DNA of 64,000 nt from positions 145,547,283 through 145,611,282 of the forward strand of contig CM061921.1 of the NCBI GenBank assembly GCA_031002005.1. The letters are read 5' to 3'. This stretch comes from Vandiemenella viatica (Eukaryota > Arthropoda > Insecta > Orthoptera > Morabidae). The notes beneath the pieces were generated by a model. That model was not told the origin of the DNA. It saw only the letters and a list, made by a program, of their open reading frames with translations, and did no database searches. The number at the start of each line of letters is the position of its first letter. Position 1 is the first letter of the stretch. This document shows positions 47,660-57,827 of this stretch, piece after piece. The position numbers were made by a program, and so were the translations under genes.

Positions 47660-47995
47660 ATATAATCTGAAAGTGGGATGCTGCTTTTAACCGTAACACG
47701 ACTGCTAATGATGAAGGCTGCACGCAAACAATAAGTAATTAGAAATCAACTTTAACTAATCTGCAGCACTAAAATATATTCTTGCAACGGTCATTTGACT
47801 GCTAATAATGAGCACTAGATACAAATAGTAAACAATTAAACAAATGTACACCACTAAAAGAAAAATATAATATGAAACTGGGCTACTGCTCTTTGTGATG
47901 ACTTGACTGATACTAACGAGCACTAACTACAAACAGTAAACAATCAGAAATCAAATTTAAAAAAAGCTATGTCACTAAAAGATGAATATACTGGA
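47660..47995. repeat. ~100-bp tandem repeat, three units
   Basis: The landmark CTGCTAATGATGAAGGCT at 47702 recurs as CTGCTAATAATGAGCACTA at 47800 and CTGATACTAACGAGCACTA at 47908. Each is followed by an AAACAGTAAACAAT-like block and a CACTAAAAGA-like block. The units sit where the 5' UTR of the minus-strand LINE (43230-47580) should be, so they may be its promoter monomers (inference). Confidence 0.72.
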
Positions 47996-48397
47996 AAACT
48001 ACGAAAATGAAATCCTCTTGGATGTCCACCCAAGAGGATTTTATTGCATCGATATGCCGGGAAAGTCTCTACTCACTATAGTTTCCAGATAAATTGACTC
48101 AACAGCATTTGAACAATACGTGTTATTTACAAGTACTATAAAATATTTCTCCCACAAAATTATTCAGGTCACAATGATAAGATCAGGGAAATGAGGTATC
48201 ATACTGATGTGTGTATGAATTCTTAATTTCTGGTGCTGTTAGAAATTAGAATGCACAGAATATATATTAGTTTCAGTGCAAGGCACCCTCTGCCACCCTC
48301 ATTTCTCTTTGATCTGCTGAGATTAGATTGTTATCCATGTATGCCATCTTGTATCTGATTTTCAGACAATAATTCCTTTAACCCTTTGACTGCTGTA

Positions 48398-48541
48398 GAC
48401 GCGTTAACGCGCGTGGCTACTACTGCGCCCAGGTGCTCCAGACGTGTATACACGCGCCGCCTTGCCGCTCTGTCTCTGCTCCAGACGTGTATACACGCGC
48501 CGCCTCGCCGCCCTGTCTGTACTCCAGACGTGTTAACACGC
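48398..48541. repeat. Four 15-bp palindromic sites at 43-bp period
   Basis: GACGCGTTAACGCGC (48398-48412), GACGTGTATACACGC (48441-48455 and 48484-48498) and GACGTGTTAACACGC (48527-48541) start exactly 43 bp apart. The dyad is kept although the bases differ (CGCGTTAACGCG, CGTGTATACACG, CGTGTTAACACG). CCAG precedes the second to fourth sites, and spacers carry a CGCCGCCTxGCCG-like block. They lie just inside the left terminal repeat of the piggyBac-like element. Confidence 0.92.
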
Positions 48542-48673
48542 TAGCCTCTTAGCGGCCTGGCTATGAAGCCATATTTCCACCCAGGGTGGTTAGTTGTTTT
48601 CCTCATTCGGCCCTTGAGCATTGGCAGCTGCGATCTAATTTGTGTTGCTCTTTTCCTTTTAGTTTTCGCTGAG

Positions 48674-49780
48674 AAAATGGCATACAGTCATTATTTTTTT
48701 TAACTGTTTAACGTCTCTTAACAGCGAGGTTTTTAGAGATGTTAAAGAATGGGGGGCAAGGAATGGTAAGGAATTCGGCTATGGCCTTTTGAAGGAAGCA
48801 TCCCGGCATTCACCTGGAGTGATTTGGGGAAACCATGGAAAACCCAAATCTGGATGCCTAGACGGGGATTTGAACCATCGTCCTCCCGAATACGCCGTCG
48901 TGTTTGTACCGCGGAAGAAATCATGGAGATTATTACTAGAAGCGACAGTGAATATAATCACTTTAATATGGATGACAGTGATAACCCTTCGACAGGATCT
49001 CGATGTAATTTTCCTAAGCTGTGTACATCAGCTAGTGGAAAATGACCATTTTTCAGAGTTTGAAGCTACAGATTGTTCGAGCGAAATGTGTGGAAAAAGA
49101 GAATGCTTTAGTGACGTGTTTGACAGCATGTGCTTGTCGATTAAGCTGCAGGACACAAGTGTGGATTACGTTAACATTCCAGCAGTTTGTCATTTTTCCT
49201 GATATTTCTAACGGAATATCATATGATATCTAATGCTGATGAGACCAACAGATACGCGAGAATCAATTCACACTATATTTTCACTATGAAGTGGTTTAAA
49301 AAGTTCTTTTTCCACATTCTCGAACACTGCATTTTAAATGCTCACGCTCTTCACCGAGTAGTAACCGGACGAAAAATGCCAGTTGCAGAGTTTCGTCTGT
49401 TGCATCCATAAATTTAAATTTCGTGAGGAATTTTTCAGGATTTCCTGACACCCCCCCCCCCCCCCCGTCTTGTAAGATCAGGTCCGTGAGACGCCACCCC
49501 CCCCCCTTTAAATCGCCCTCGCAACTTTTTGAGACCTTTTTTCCAAATTTCATTCTTATTGCAAATTCAAAGAAGAGCACGCCAATGCGTAAATGCGATG
49601 TATGTTCGATACAGAAAGTGCGTCGAGAAACCAATGCAGAACATGTAATGTATCACTGTGTGTTGTACCATTTTTCAAGGCTTATCACACAAAAAGAATT
49701 ACTAACCATGGTTAACTGCAGAGTAATAATTATATTACATTTATACGCCTCTAAAACTAAAGAAAATAATTAAAAAATAT
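48674..49780 (+). pseudogene. piggyBac-family transposase remnant
   Basis: A start ATGGCATACAGTCATT at about 48676, preceded by a CCTTTTAG acceptor-like site, is cut by the SINE at 48694-48891. The N-terminal acidic part resumes with AEEIMEIITRSDSEYNHFN near 48915-48975. The DDE catalytic region is deleted: the text jumps near 49030-49230 to the family's late segment, TMKWFKKFFFHILEHCILNA with EFRLLHP (49285-49410). The C-terminal cysteine-rich domain is in frames shifted after a poly-C run: CSIQKVRRETN, then QCRTCNVSLCVVPFFKAYHT near 49635-49695. Transposition is impossible from this copy. It resembles the PGBD4-like group of insect elements. Confidence 0.85.
48694..48891 (-). mobile_element. 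SINE, 5'-truncated, inside piggyBac transposase
   Basis: On the minus strand a decayed B box GGTTCAAATCCCC, the GGGTTTTCCATGGTTTCCCC body and a TGTTAAGAGACGTTAAACAG end with A tail are present. The head upstream of CGGGAGG is missing. Confidence 0.88.
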
Positions 49781-50799
49781 ATATATATATTAACCGGGTC
49801 AAAAAGAAGACTGGAAAATTTGTGCAGAATTTGTGAAAGGTATTCGGAAAGGTTCTCTCCAGATAAATTACTACGCTCACAAACTAAAAACATTTCAGTT
49901 GCTGTAATATCTATATAGTATATGAAGTACCGTCATGTTTGATTACGCAGACATTTACTTTTAGAGGAGCTTTAAACTGAATAACTTTAGATGTTATATT
50001 AACTGTATTTATTTTGTATCTGCGGTTTCAAATCGCAGAGCGACAGCAGAAGAACTCCACACACAACGCTCCAGATGTATTCAGCACACAGCGGTCCGGT
50101 CTAATGCGGCATTCCAGCGCAGGTAAACAGCTTAGGCGTAAACAAAGCCGCACTCAGCGAGGGCTCGGCCGGCCGAACCGTAGCAGTTAAAGGGTTAATA
50201 TGGCAAGGAACAAAATAGCTGACAAAACACTTTCTCAATTCACCCCCCCCCCTCCATTTCTGTCTGAAACAAGTCTGAATTTATTATTTATTTATTTATC
50301 TGTATACTGTGATGGTTTGTTCACTAGAGTCTAAAACGAACCATTATTTCTTAATACTATAATACCATTTTAAACTTAACAAAATTTTAAAACATACTGT
50401 AGCATCCCTGCACAGCTTATTGATAAGAGCAGACAGGGTAACTTCCACTGGAGTCATGGATAAGGGCCGATCATAGAGGAACGACCAATGTTCTGATATG
50501 AATATTCGTCATAGGTTCCTACTGCAACACCTGACAGGTTTTGTGGCTCAGTACATTCAAATATTAATATAGGAATGGAGGTTAAATTACTGGAAATGTC
50601 AATATTTACAATTTTGCATTGGCTTTGAAACAAAACATTATAGTTAGGGTCAAGGACTGGGCGAGCATGTAACTTATGGGTGCCTCGCAGCCCAAACTAA
50701 ATGGACTATTGATAATCTCCCTGAAGACTATGCCCAAATGACTCTGACTAAATGATTGTATATCTGAATGTCCACAACCAGCTATCACAGCAGAGCCCA

Positions 50800-51430
50800 C
50801 CTTAGTAGTAGACGACAGCCATCATCTTCTTGTCTGCAACCGCTGCCCCGGCAGTGTAGACGCCTCCCGGCGCCCTCGGTGTCAATGTGGTACGTTGAAA
50901 GACTTTCGTAGAGAGACCCACAGACCCCTGCTCCCAGGGTTTAAATAGTTACTCCCCCTTCCTATCATCACTGTGTGGAGAGGGTAATACTCCTCACTAA
51001 CCTGCTGTATGGAGTAACTTTAACAGCTTGCAGTAATGACAAGCACTTGGCAACTGGCGACTTACAGCCTGCTGATATGCGTGCTACTTCACAGGTCATA
51101 GCTAGATTGCTTAACTTTTTTCATGCTCGCCCGCCCTGGATACTGACTTCAAAATTAATATGAAGTATTTGGGCAAGTGATTGCCTAGATTACTACAATA
51201 CACACAAATCATATATACTACGAATGATACAAATAATTTACTATTATTACTACACAATGTTACTAAAATCTTTTACTTAAAACTATTACCCAATAATGCT
51301 AAAGAACTAAACAACTTGAGTTTTCAAAAGTTAAGTTCGTTTAATGCTGGTATCCATTGAAGAATAAGCTTTGGTAATTCCAGAAGCCACACTTCTGGCA
51401 TCAGCACTCCACTTAGTTGTTTGTAACATT
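50800..51430. other. Spacer next to a LINE tail
   Basis: A GC-richer patch at 50830-50890 (ACCGCTGCCCCGGCAGTG, CGCCTCCCGGCGCCC) has short inverted repeats. The function is unknown. The rest shows nothing. Confidence 0.35.
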
Positions 51431-51860
51431 TCTCATCCATTTTGGGTATATGGTTTGCTGTCTCCTGACAGGTTGCTGGCTATGCTAAAGCTGAAGCCAA
51501 TACTGCTCCCTGGCTGCATCTGACACAGTATCTGCCAGCTTGTCCAATTCTTCCTAGAGGAGGTAGTTTGTCCCGTGAGCTTCACTCTGTACTGTTTGAT
51601 TCGATCATCATCAACTAATGCACATTCAAACAGTTTACGATCAGGTATTCTTGCAGATCTGCAGGTACATAGATCATTCTCAGCCCTATTGATCCTGTAG
51701 AGATATGTTTTGCACAATCCATAACCAGTGAGGAAATGTATCAACCCTCGGGATTGATTGAAGTGCTTCATACAAATCCTCTCTCTGATTTCAGAAAGTA
51801 TTTCAAATACTCTCCTTCCCATTTCCAAATTGTTCCACTGCTGTTGCCATTCATTTAAGA
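51430..51860 (-). pseudogene. LINE ORF2 C-terminal (zinc-knuckle region) fragment
   Basis: The 131-codon minus-strand frame reads MKHFNQSRGLIHFLTGYGLC, then YLYRINRAENDLCTC and DRKLFECALVDDDR. This follows the pattern HxxLTGHGxFxxYLxRxxxxxxxxCxC ... HLLFECxxxxxxR at the C-terminus of I/R1/jockey-type LINEs. The first CxC pair is kept and the His before FEC is lost. No RT precedes it, so the copy is 5'-truncated. Confidence 0.75.
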
Positions 51861-52689
51861 TGTCTGAATATATTATCTACCTACATATAATTTTCACACA
51901 TCTGATAGAGGTTTTTTTATTTGTTCTGTGGTTTCTACATTTATTGCAGTGGTGGCCGAAGTTTTTTGCTTAGGTAGTGACAACACTGAAATTTTTCCAC
52001 AGTTTACTGGTTTTCACTATTAAAATGAAAGGTACCTGGAAGAACAACACAGAGTTGACTAAGAATCACACCACTTAAATATTTGCAACATGTGGAATTC
52101 TCATTACACGTGTACTGCCAGATTAAAGAAATGATTTTGAAATTAATCAATGATGACCAAAATGTAAACAAATAATGACTGATTAGTCAAAAACCAAGTT
52201 GACCTACAGGCAGTACTGAAGTATCCAATAGGCATGATTAAGCAGTAGCCTCGAGACCTGATTTTTTGAGCCCTCTTGAGGGTTGACTTTTTTCAGTTAA
52301 ATAATAACAAATAAATAAAATCATTGGAAATAAAACATGAAAATTTATTTTTTGGTTTCATTGTAGTGTACAATAAATAAAAGTAATGTTCAGAATATCA
52401 TAAATTGTAAAATTTGTTTGTTTAATTGAATAAAAAATATGATTAATTCAGTTAGTCATTTACAAAATATTTGTGTGTGTGTGCTCATAATAGAGAGATA
52501 ACTTTTCAAAAACAGATGGATCCAAAAAATTTGAGTTCTTAGGGCCCCATACTTTCTTAATCTGCACTGCCTTCAATGATCACAATTACAGTGACGCACT
52601 GCGACATGCATTTATAAACTTGTGTAATTCTGCTTCAAAGAAACTAAGAAACAGAAACAATATTACCTCCACACATTGATAATGCTTCT

Positions 52690-53115
52690 GGGCTAGGGTT
52701 TTTCAACCTTTTCTACCAGAAACCCAGTAAATTGTCAAAAATAGTGCTGTGGACACAGTTAAGAAACTGGAAGTGAACTATTAAAAGTTAATTATATGTT
52801 AACCAGATACTTAATACTTACCAAACCAAATAATAGACTCTATGCTACACTGTACCACCTGCCTACATACACAGAATAAAATAAAAGACACTAGACCGTA
52901 CACCTATTATTTTTGTTTACTTCACCTCTTATATGTTATCAATCCTACAATGTGCCTCATCGTGAAAATCACATATTTTTTTTCCTGGTCATTGAAATAT
53001 TCAAGGCTTTTAAAAAGTTGGGCTTATAACCTTCTACAGTACAAATATGGTATCAAATTTTACAATATTCTGCCTGTGGACCACTAGTGGCCCACAGATC
53101 ACAGGTTGAGTAACA
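52690..53115. mobile_element. Possible hAT-type MITE
   Basis: The left text TAGGGTTTTTCAACCTTTTC and right text ACAGGTTGAGTAACACTG are weak inverse copies with the CAGxGGTTxxCAACC style of hAT ends. GGACCACTAGTGGCCCACAG near 53078 also fits. The outer flanks TTCTGGGC and TTCTAGAA agree at 5 of 8 bases. This is by-eye evidence only. Confidence 0.4.
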
Positions 53116-54264
53116 CTGTTCTAGAAGATGTAATTAAATGTGACAAAAATGGCAGCTGCTGCTGCGCTCTACCAACAGTGTTACTAATGTTTTCAAGTTT
53201 CATAATGTTCCAGGGACCACAGGGCTAACCACAGCCTGGGGGCAGCATGTGACAGAACAAATTTTCACCAACTGCCACTAGCAAAGTGACTCCCATGAAA
53301 ACATCAGATTGCATGTGCGATTTGTGACATCTAGCATCTGTCTCCACTACAGCAAAATAGTTCATTGGTGTGGCCAACAGATGGTGTTCAATAGTTACCC
53401 TAGAGTTCATAGGGTATAGTATGTTGAAGAATGTCGCGTTTGTAAATATTTATTTTTCTTTCACAACAGTTATTTTTTAATTTACTTATTCTTGATTCGG
53501 AGGTGATGACATGTCTCAGCTGCTACTGGTTTATTCCTCTCCATTTTTTATTTTACTTGACCATTTGTTTTTATACGTTATTGTAGGCTTTTTTTATGCC
53601 TAACAAAGCTATTGTGATGTTATTGCCATATATCACCTTTTCTCTATGATTGCTCTCAGTATAAAAATTGTTTCAAATGTTAATATTGCTTGCCAAAATC
53701 TGTAGCTGTTTCCTCTATTTTGGTCTTAATTTTATGTAGAAGAAATCTTTTTATATATTTTCAGACAGTGGCTCGACAGCATGATCACCATATATTTCTC
53801 ACATAATGAGTTAATCCCTTTATTTATGAGTAGGTACTATGACCCCCTTCCTATCCTATAGTATTTGCTTCTTTTTCCATACCGAGTAGTTCTACACAAC
53901 CACCCCTCATGTAAAGGGAGTCTGCAGTTGTATATAGAATCTGAGCTATGAAACATGCTAGCATATTTCATGCATAAATAGAAGCTCTGCAAAAGTAAAT
54001 GACAATTAAAAGATCCCAAAAATTTTGGCTCAGACTATGATAAACATGTACCTATCTACTCCCATCCAGGCACCCTAACCGCTCAACAGATGATTACTCA
54101 AAGACGTATGTACCAGCATTCCTCAAACTGTTGTACATGGAGATGGGTCAGGTGATGTACAGGTAGAATTTTAAAAATGTTATTCCGGCTGAATTAAAGA
54201 TATCACAACCAAAAATAAATTAGTAATGATTTTAACCTAAAATTGATACCATACTTTTATTGTA

Positions 54265-55109
54265 CAGGGCGTTCGCCGGAAAACGCTACCCTCCCAGTCT
54301 GTTGCCGTCGGCAACTTGCTCGGTCAGTCGAGCCAGCAGTTTCCGCCACACGGCACCGTGAATCACCGCACTGTTTAACACCTCCGCTGCCCCAACAGTG
54401 CAGTGCAGTGACCCTTACATTGTTAAGAACGGTTTCTTTGCATTGTAGATAGTTTGTGACTTCAGTCTCTTATTAATCAGTGTTGTGAATAAACGTTTCT
54501 TTGCGATTTGGCTGGTTTGGGGCTTCATACTCTTATTAATCTGTACCGTGTTTGAGTGTGAGTAAAATTATGGTACGTTACAGTTTGCAGCAAAGAATAT
54601 TTCTCTACGATTCATATGTGAAGAAGAAGTCGTTTAAAAAGTGTCGCAGTAAATTTCGTCGCGAATTTCCTGGCGCTTTACTGCCAGCTAAATCAACAAT
54701 TCTGCGTCTGGTTAAAAAAGTAAGAGAAACGGGTTCATTTTTTAACAAAAAGAGACTGTCGGTCAACCGTATTCTCACAGAGGAGAAAATTGACGATATC
54801 GCTTTTCGACTAGAACAGTCACCCAAAAAATCATTAAGTCAGTTAGGGCAGCGTGTGTCTCAAAATATGTTCAGAAGATGTGAAATGTGCATTACACAAG
54901 AGGGTCAACACTTCCAGCATCTTTTATAAGGTAAGCTAATGAATTACGTCACATTTAAATGCTTAGCACACAAGTTTATGAAGCGTAATTATTATGAAAT
55001 AGTCCGCGGCCGACGGTCGAACAATGCCGGAAACTGAGCGCTCGCTCGCCGGGAGCAGTTTCTTCCTTGTAGCGCTAACAGTGGGTTGCGTTTCCCGGCG
55101 AACGCCCTG
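54265..55109 (+). mobile_element. Mariner-like element, internally deleted, perfect ends
   Basis: The left end CAGGGCGTTCGCCGG and the inverted right end CCGGCGAACGCCCTG are exact inverse copies. They are flanked by TA at 54263-54264 and 55110-55111, the Tc1/mariner target. The unit is 845 bp, shorter than an autonomous element. It has one open frame (54552-54929). The perfect 15-bp ends and the open frame suggest recent activity in trans. Confidence 0.93.
54552..54929 (+). CDS. Truncated mariner-like transposase, DNA-binding domain only
   Basis: The 125-residue frame starts MSVSKIMVRYSLQQRIFLYD; a second Met at residue 7 is an equally likely start. Residues 8-75 form a helix-turn-helix region (YSLQQRIFLYDSYVKKKSFK, then ILRLVKKVRETGSFFNKKR) of the type annotated as DUF4817 in insect transposases. 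A second HTH-like part reaches residue 103 (LEQSPKKSLSQLGQRVSQ). The last 20 residues (CITQEGQHFQHLL) look like the native transposase C-terminus, so an internal deletion has removed the DDE/D catalytic domain and rejoined the frame. The product could bind the element's ends but not cut. There is no stop or frameshift in 125 codons, unlike almost every other element frame in this window. Whether it is expressed is unknown. Confidence 0.75.
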   Translation: MSVSKIMVRYSLQQRIFLYDSYVKKKSFKKCRSKFRREFPGALLPAKSTILRLVKKVRETGSFFNKKRLSVNRILTEEKIDDIAFRLEQSPKKSLSQLGQRVSQNMFRRCEMCITQEGQHFQHLL

Positions 55110-55399
55110 TATAAGATTATGAATTAGTATAAGCTACTAGACAAACTTCCTAAAATCCATGAATATTTCAACTTCCAGCAAAATTCTGGTTTTCAAGGAT
55201 CTGAATGTATTTTACTATAACAGTATGTTTCCAGAGAGCGGTGTTGCTTTCAGGATTAAGTTAATCATAGTTTCAAGGGCCTAATGGTAGATATAGGTCT
55301 AAGGGGATGGCCATATGTGCCAATACCAATTGTCAGGGTTGGTTGATAATAAAGGCTATGCTAAGCTTGGTATTCAATTCAAAAGGTTGGTTGGTCAAT

Positions 55400-55520
55400 C
55401 TCGAAGGTCAGGTTAAGGGCCAATAAAAATTCCCGTAGAGACAGGGATTCAAACTGGGGACCTTTTGATCCCCATTCACTTCCACAACCACAGAGACACC
55501 AGGTCACTTAAAAATTAGAG
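55400..55520 (-). repeat. tRNA-like SINE-type fragment, second family
   Basis: On the minus strand TGGTGTCTCTGTGGTTGTGG and, 35 bp later, CCAGTTTGAATCCC (near 55444-55457) stand like A and B boxes. CCTGTCTCTACGGGAATTTT follows. The body differs from the main SINE family. The fold is not a good tRNA, so a SINE remnant is more likely than a tRNA gene. Confidence 0.4.
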
Positions 55521-55960
55521 ATAAAAAATTAGGCCTACATCAATTAGTGGTCCAAAGAATTATTTTTGACATTTTACTGATCCTCATGTATTATCTAAAC
55601 AAATCAGAGATTACCTAAAGTAGGATTCCTTATTAAATTTTTATTGAACATTGTAAGCAATGATATGTGTGTTTTTGGGGAAAAAATTAAAAATAAGAAT
55701 AATATATAGTTTGATCTGTTGAAAAATTAAATATAATCTAATTTTTTTGTGTTGTTATTCATTTCACAAACAGAAGATAAATTGTAGATTAAAAATCACG
55801 CAGAAAATAAACCCAGTACTTACAATAGTTAAAGGTAAGCTAGCAGCATTAAAATCATACTCAAAAGGATATTTGCTTTGGTTCACAACAGGTGGATGTG
55901 CTGACCTAGCCATATGTATTAACTTCAATCTGCATGAGTAAATGCTGAACCATAAGTATT

Positions 55961-55962
<2 letters not shown>

Positions 55963-56002
<40 letters not shown>
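55963..56002. repeat. (CA)n(TA)n microsatellite
   Basis: About 14 bases of ACACAC followed by about 26 bases of ATATAT. Confidence 0.97.
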
Positions 56003-56009
56003 GGTGGCT

Positions 56010-56375
56010 ACGGCCCTTCTACTTTCACTGTTGTTAAGTGTGGGTTTATTTTCCATATAACTATTTATTTAGTTTTTCATTGTCAACAAACCTATGCCCC
56101 ATTGCATGTTCCTTGGTATCTCCATCTCATTTTTCTTTTACATTCCGTGATTCCCCTTGCTCCTGTTTTTATAAACAGTGTTGTTTTTTCATTCATGTGA
56201 TGGGCCGAGATGTGTGCAAATCTTTGTCCCTGCCATATATCTCGTATCCTTCATGGCTAAGGTTATTAACCAAAAGATTGTGAAAATTTTTTAAAGTGTT
56301 TGTTTCACCCTCCTGGCTTTATCTGTGGTAAGTGATGGGTTATTTTTCCCTACCTTATCTTATTTTCAGTTCCTA
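56010..56375 (+). mobile_element. Palindrome-family elements, two degenerate copies
   Basis: The end block CCTTCTACTTTCACTGTTGT plus AAGTGTGGGTTTATTTTCC lies at 56017-56060. A fuller copy at about 56190-56370 has CTAAGGTTATTAACC-AAAAGATTG (56258-56280), then CTGGCTTTATCTGTGGTAAG and GTGATGGGTTATTTTTCCC. The second ends with the same CTGTGGTAAGTG word as the young palindrome at 5684-6062. The second copy lies just upstream of the exon at 56519. Confidence 0.65.
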
Positions 56376-56518
56376 ATGGTACTATATTTCTCTCCAGATG
56401 AATATTTATGTCAAATTATAAGCATAATTTTTTACTATATTACTTCAATCAAAAATAGTAGAAATAGAAATATTAATTCAGGACAGGTATGATAAAGTGA
56501 CAGTTGTTTTTGTTTCAG

Positions 56519-56592
56519 TAAGAAAATCAATCCAAATGCTAACAACCAAAAAATGGTAATAGACATTTCAAGCAGTGATGGTGACATTGCAG
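56519..56592 (+). CDS. Host gene, exon with second SUMO-interacting-like motif
   Basis: The acceptor TTTGTTTCAG ends at 56518 and the donor GTAAGT starts at 56593. With AG from the previous exon the reading is SKKINPNANNQKMVIDISSS followed by DGDIA; the last G joins AC of the next exon to give Asp. VIDIS followed by SSDGD is the second motif of the hydrophobic-serine-acidic type. The exon is only 74 bp but its phase fits on both sides. Confidence 0.85.
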
Positions 56593-56703
56593 GTAAGTTA
56601 CAAACTATGTCTAGCTGCTTTTGAGGATTACTAGCCCAAGTTTTCATTCTTTAAGTATTTTGAACTGTTCCCAAATAAGCTCTCTCTCTCTTTTTTATGC
56701 CAG

Positions 56704-57113
56704 ACTACCTGTCTGAAGATGAGCAGTCAATAGCAGCTGAGAATGGAGCAGAGAATATTGAGAATGGTTCTGGTGGCATAGGCATGTCCAAAAAAAACAT
56801 GTTTAAAATTAAAGAAAATGAAAGTGAAATTCAGCTAACTGATGAAACTTTACCCAAAGAACTTAACTTAGATTCTGATTGTGATGTCTCTATTGAAAGA
56901 ACACCTTCTGATTTCCGCAGAGCACCTTCAGAGTCATTTTTTCACTTGAAGAATAAACCAGCAGCTAAAGTTGTATTGTCTGCTAATAAAGTTATAGAGG
57001 TTATTGAAATATCTGATGAAGATGACTCTGATGAAAATGCAACAAGTCCAGGAAAACAAAGTTCTGATGTAACCTCTGGCTATGAAAAACTTCTTTCTAA
57101 CATAAAACAATAG
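56704..57113 (+). CDS. Host gene, terminal coding exon with third SUMO-interacting-like motif
   Basis: The acceptor TTTTTTATGCCAG ends at 56703, after a 111-bp intron, and the frame runs 136 codons to TAG at 57111-57113. It starts DYLSEDEQSIAAENGAENIE. Acidic and serine-rich text follows with SIERTPSDFRRAPSESFFHL, then KVIEVIEISDEDDSDEN near the C-terminus. Together with the earlier exons this gives three VI-x-I-S-acidic motifs and several Ser/Thr-Pro or acidic CK2-type sites, as expected of a nuclear SUMO-binding protein (inference). The Met at 56697 is in the intron and is not a start. Downstream an AACAG|GTAATA donor-like site at about 57144 would only matter if the stop were skipped or the 3' UTR is spliced. 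I do not recognise the gene. Confidence 0.87.
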
Positions 57114-57827
57114 TCAGAATGTGTCACTAATGGCCAGCAAACAGGTAATATAAGATATCTTTACTCCCATGTGAAGTTAGAGGTATGAACTTAAACATGA
57201 TATGTATACTTTCTGATCATAAGTTTCATATAAACAAAAAAATTATTTAAAAATAATGATATATTGCTGTCAATTGCTTCCTGACTACAGATTTGCAATT
57301 TGCCTTGAAAATGATACTTCCACACAATCTATCAAATTGTGATGGTAATTATGCCAATAATTTCAATCACTAAAACAATAATTTAGTAAATTTATATTCT
57401 CTGTTCTTTAATCTACCATGTGATTGTAATTATAGTTACCAGTTCTAAATATTATATTATTTATGTGAGGAATTTCAGATATTAATCAACAGTTGAGTAG
57501 GTCTTAGCATCTGTAAATGAAAACTTTCATAGATTGCCTCACATTTTTATTTGGCTTAAGCAGTGTGAAACTTGATTGTGATTATGAGCACTGCAGGCAT
57601 CAAAATTTAACCAATTTCAGAACACAAAATATGACAAAAATGCATTTCTATGAATGGTGAGAAGTTCTGCTAGCATTCTGTATTTTTATCTGTGCTACCG
57701 GTCTATAATAATATACTTGTCCTGGTTCCTGCAGCTGCATGACATATTGTATTCATTTGAATCTTAGTGAGTTATACACAAAATATTTCAGATGAAATGG
57801 ACAAGGGAAGCTATCTTGAAAGTTAAT
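57114..57827 (+). other. Probable 3' UTR and downstream spacer
   Basis: AT-rich text follows the stop codon. I cannot place a polyadenylation site with confidence and see no other gene. Confidence 0.4.

Larger units (their letters stand above)
48382..50194 (+). mobile_element. piggyBac-like transposon, internally deleted
   Basis: The ends CCCTTTGACTGCTGTAG and, inverted, CCCTTTAACTGCTACGG are flanked by TTAA at 48378-48381 and 50195-50198, the piggyBac target site. The transposase remnant and a SINE lie inside. The left end has four palindromes at 43-bp spacing (48398-48541). The total length of 1.8 kb is less than an intact element, consistent with loss of the catalytic region. Confidence 0.93.
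39276..56518 (+). other. Second large intron of the host gene
   Basis: The intron starts GTGAGT and ends TTTGTTTCAG. Mobile elements within it are listed separately. The stretches 39280-39600, 47995-48377, 50200-50800, 51860-52690, 53125-54260 and 55110-55400 show no supported feature beyond AT-rich text. Confidence 0.72.

Noticed and set aside
48398..48541. CRISPR array
   Set aside because: The direct repeats are dyads inside a piggyBac-like end of a eukaryotic genome, with only four units and related spacers.
56697..56703. ATG at 56697 as the start of a small single-exon gene
   Set aside because: The ATG lies in the polypyrimidine/acceptor region; the CAG acceptor at 56701-56703 and phase match with upstream exons favour a terminal exon.
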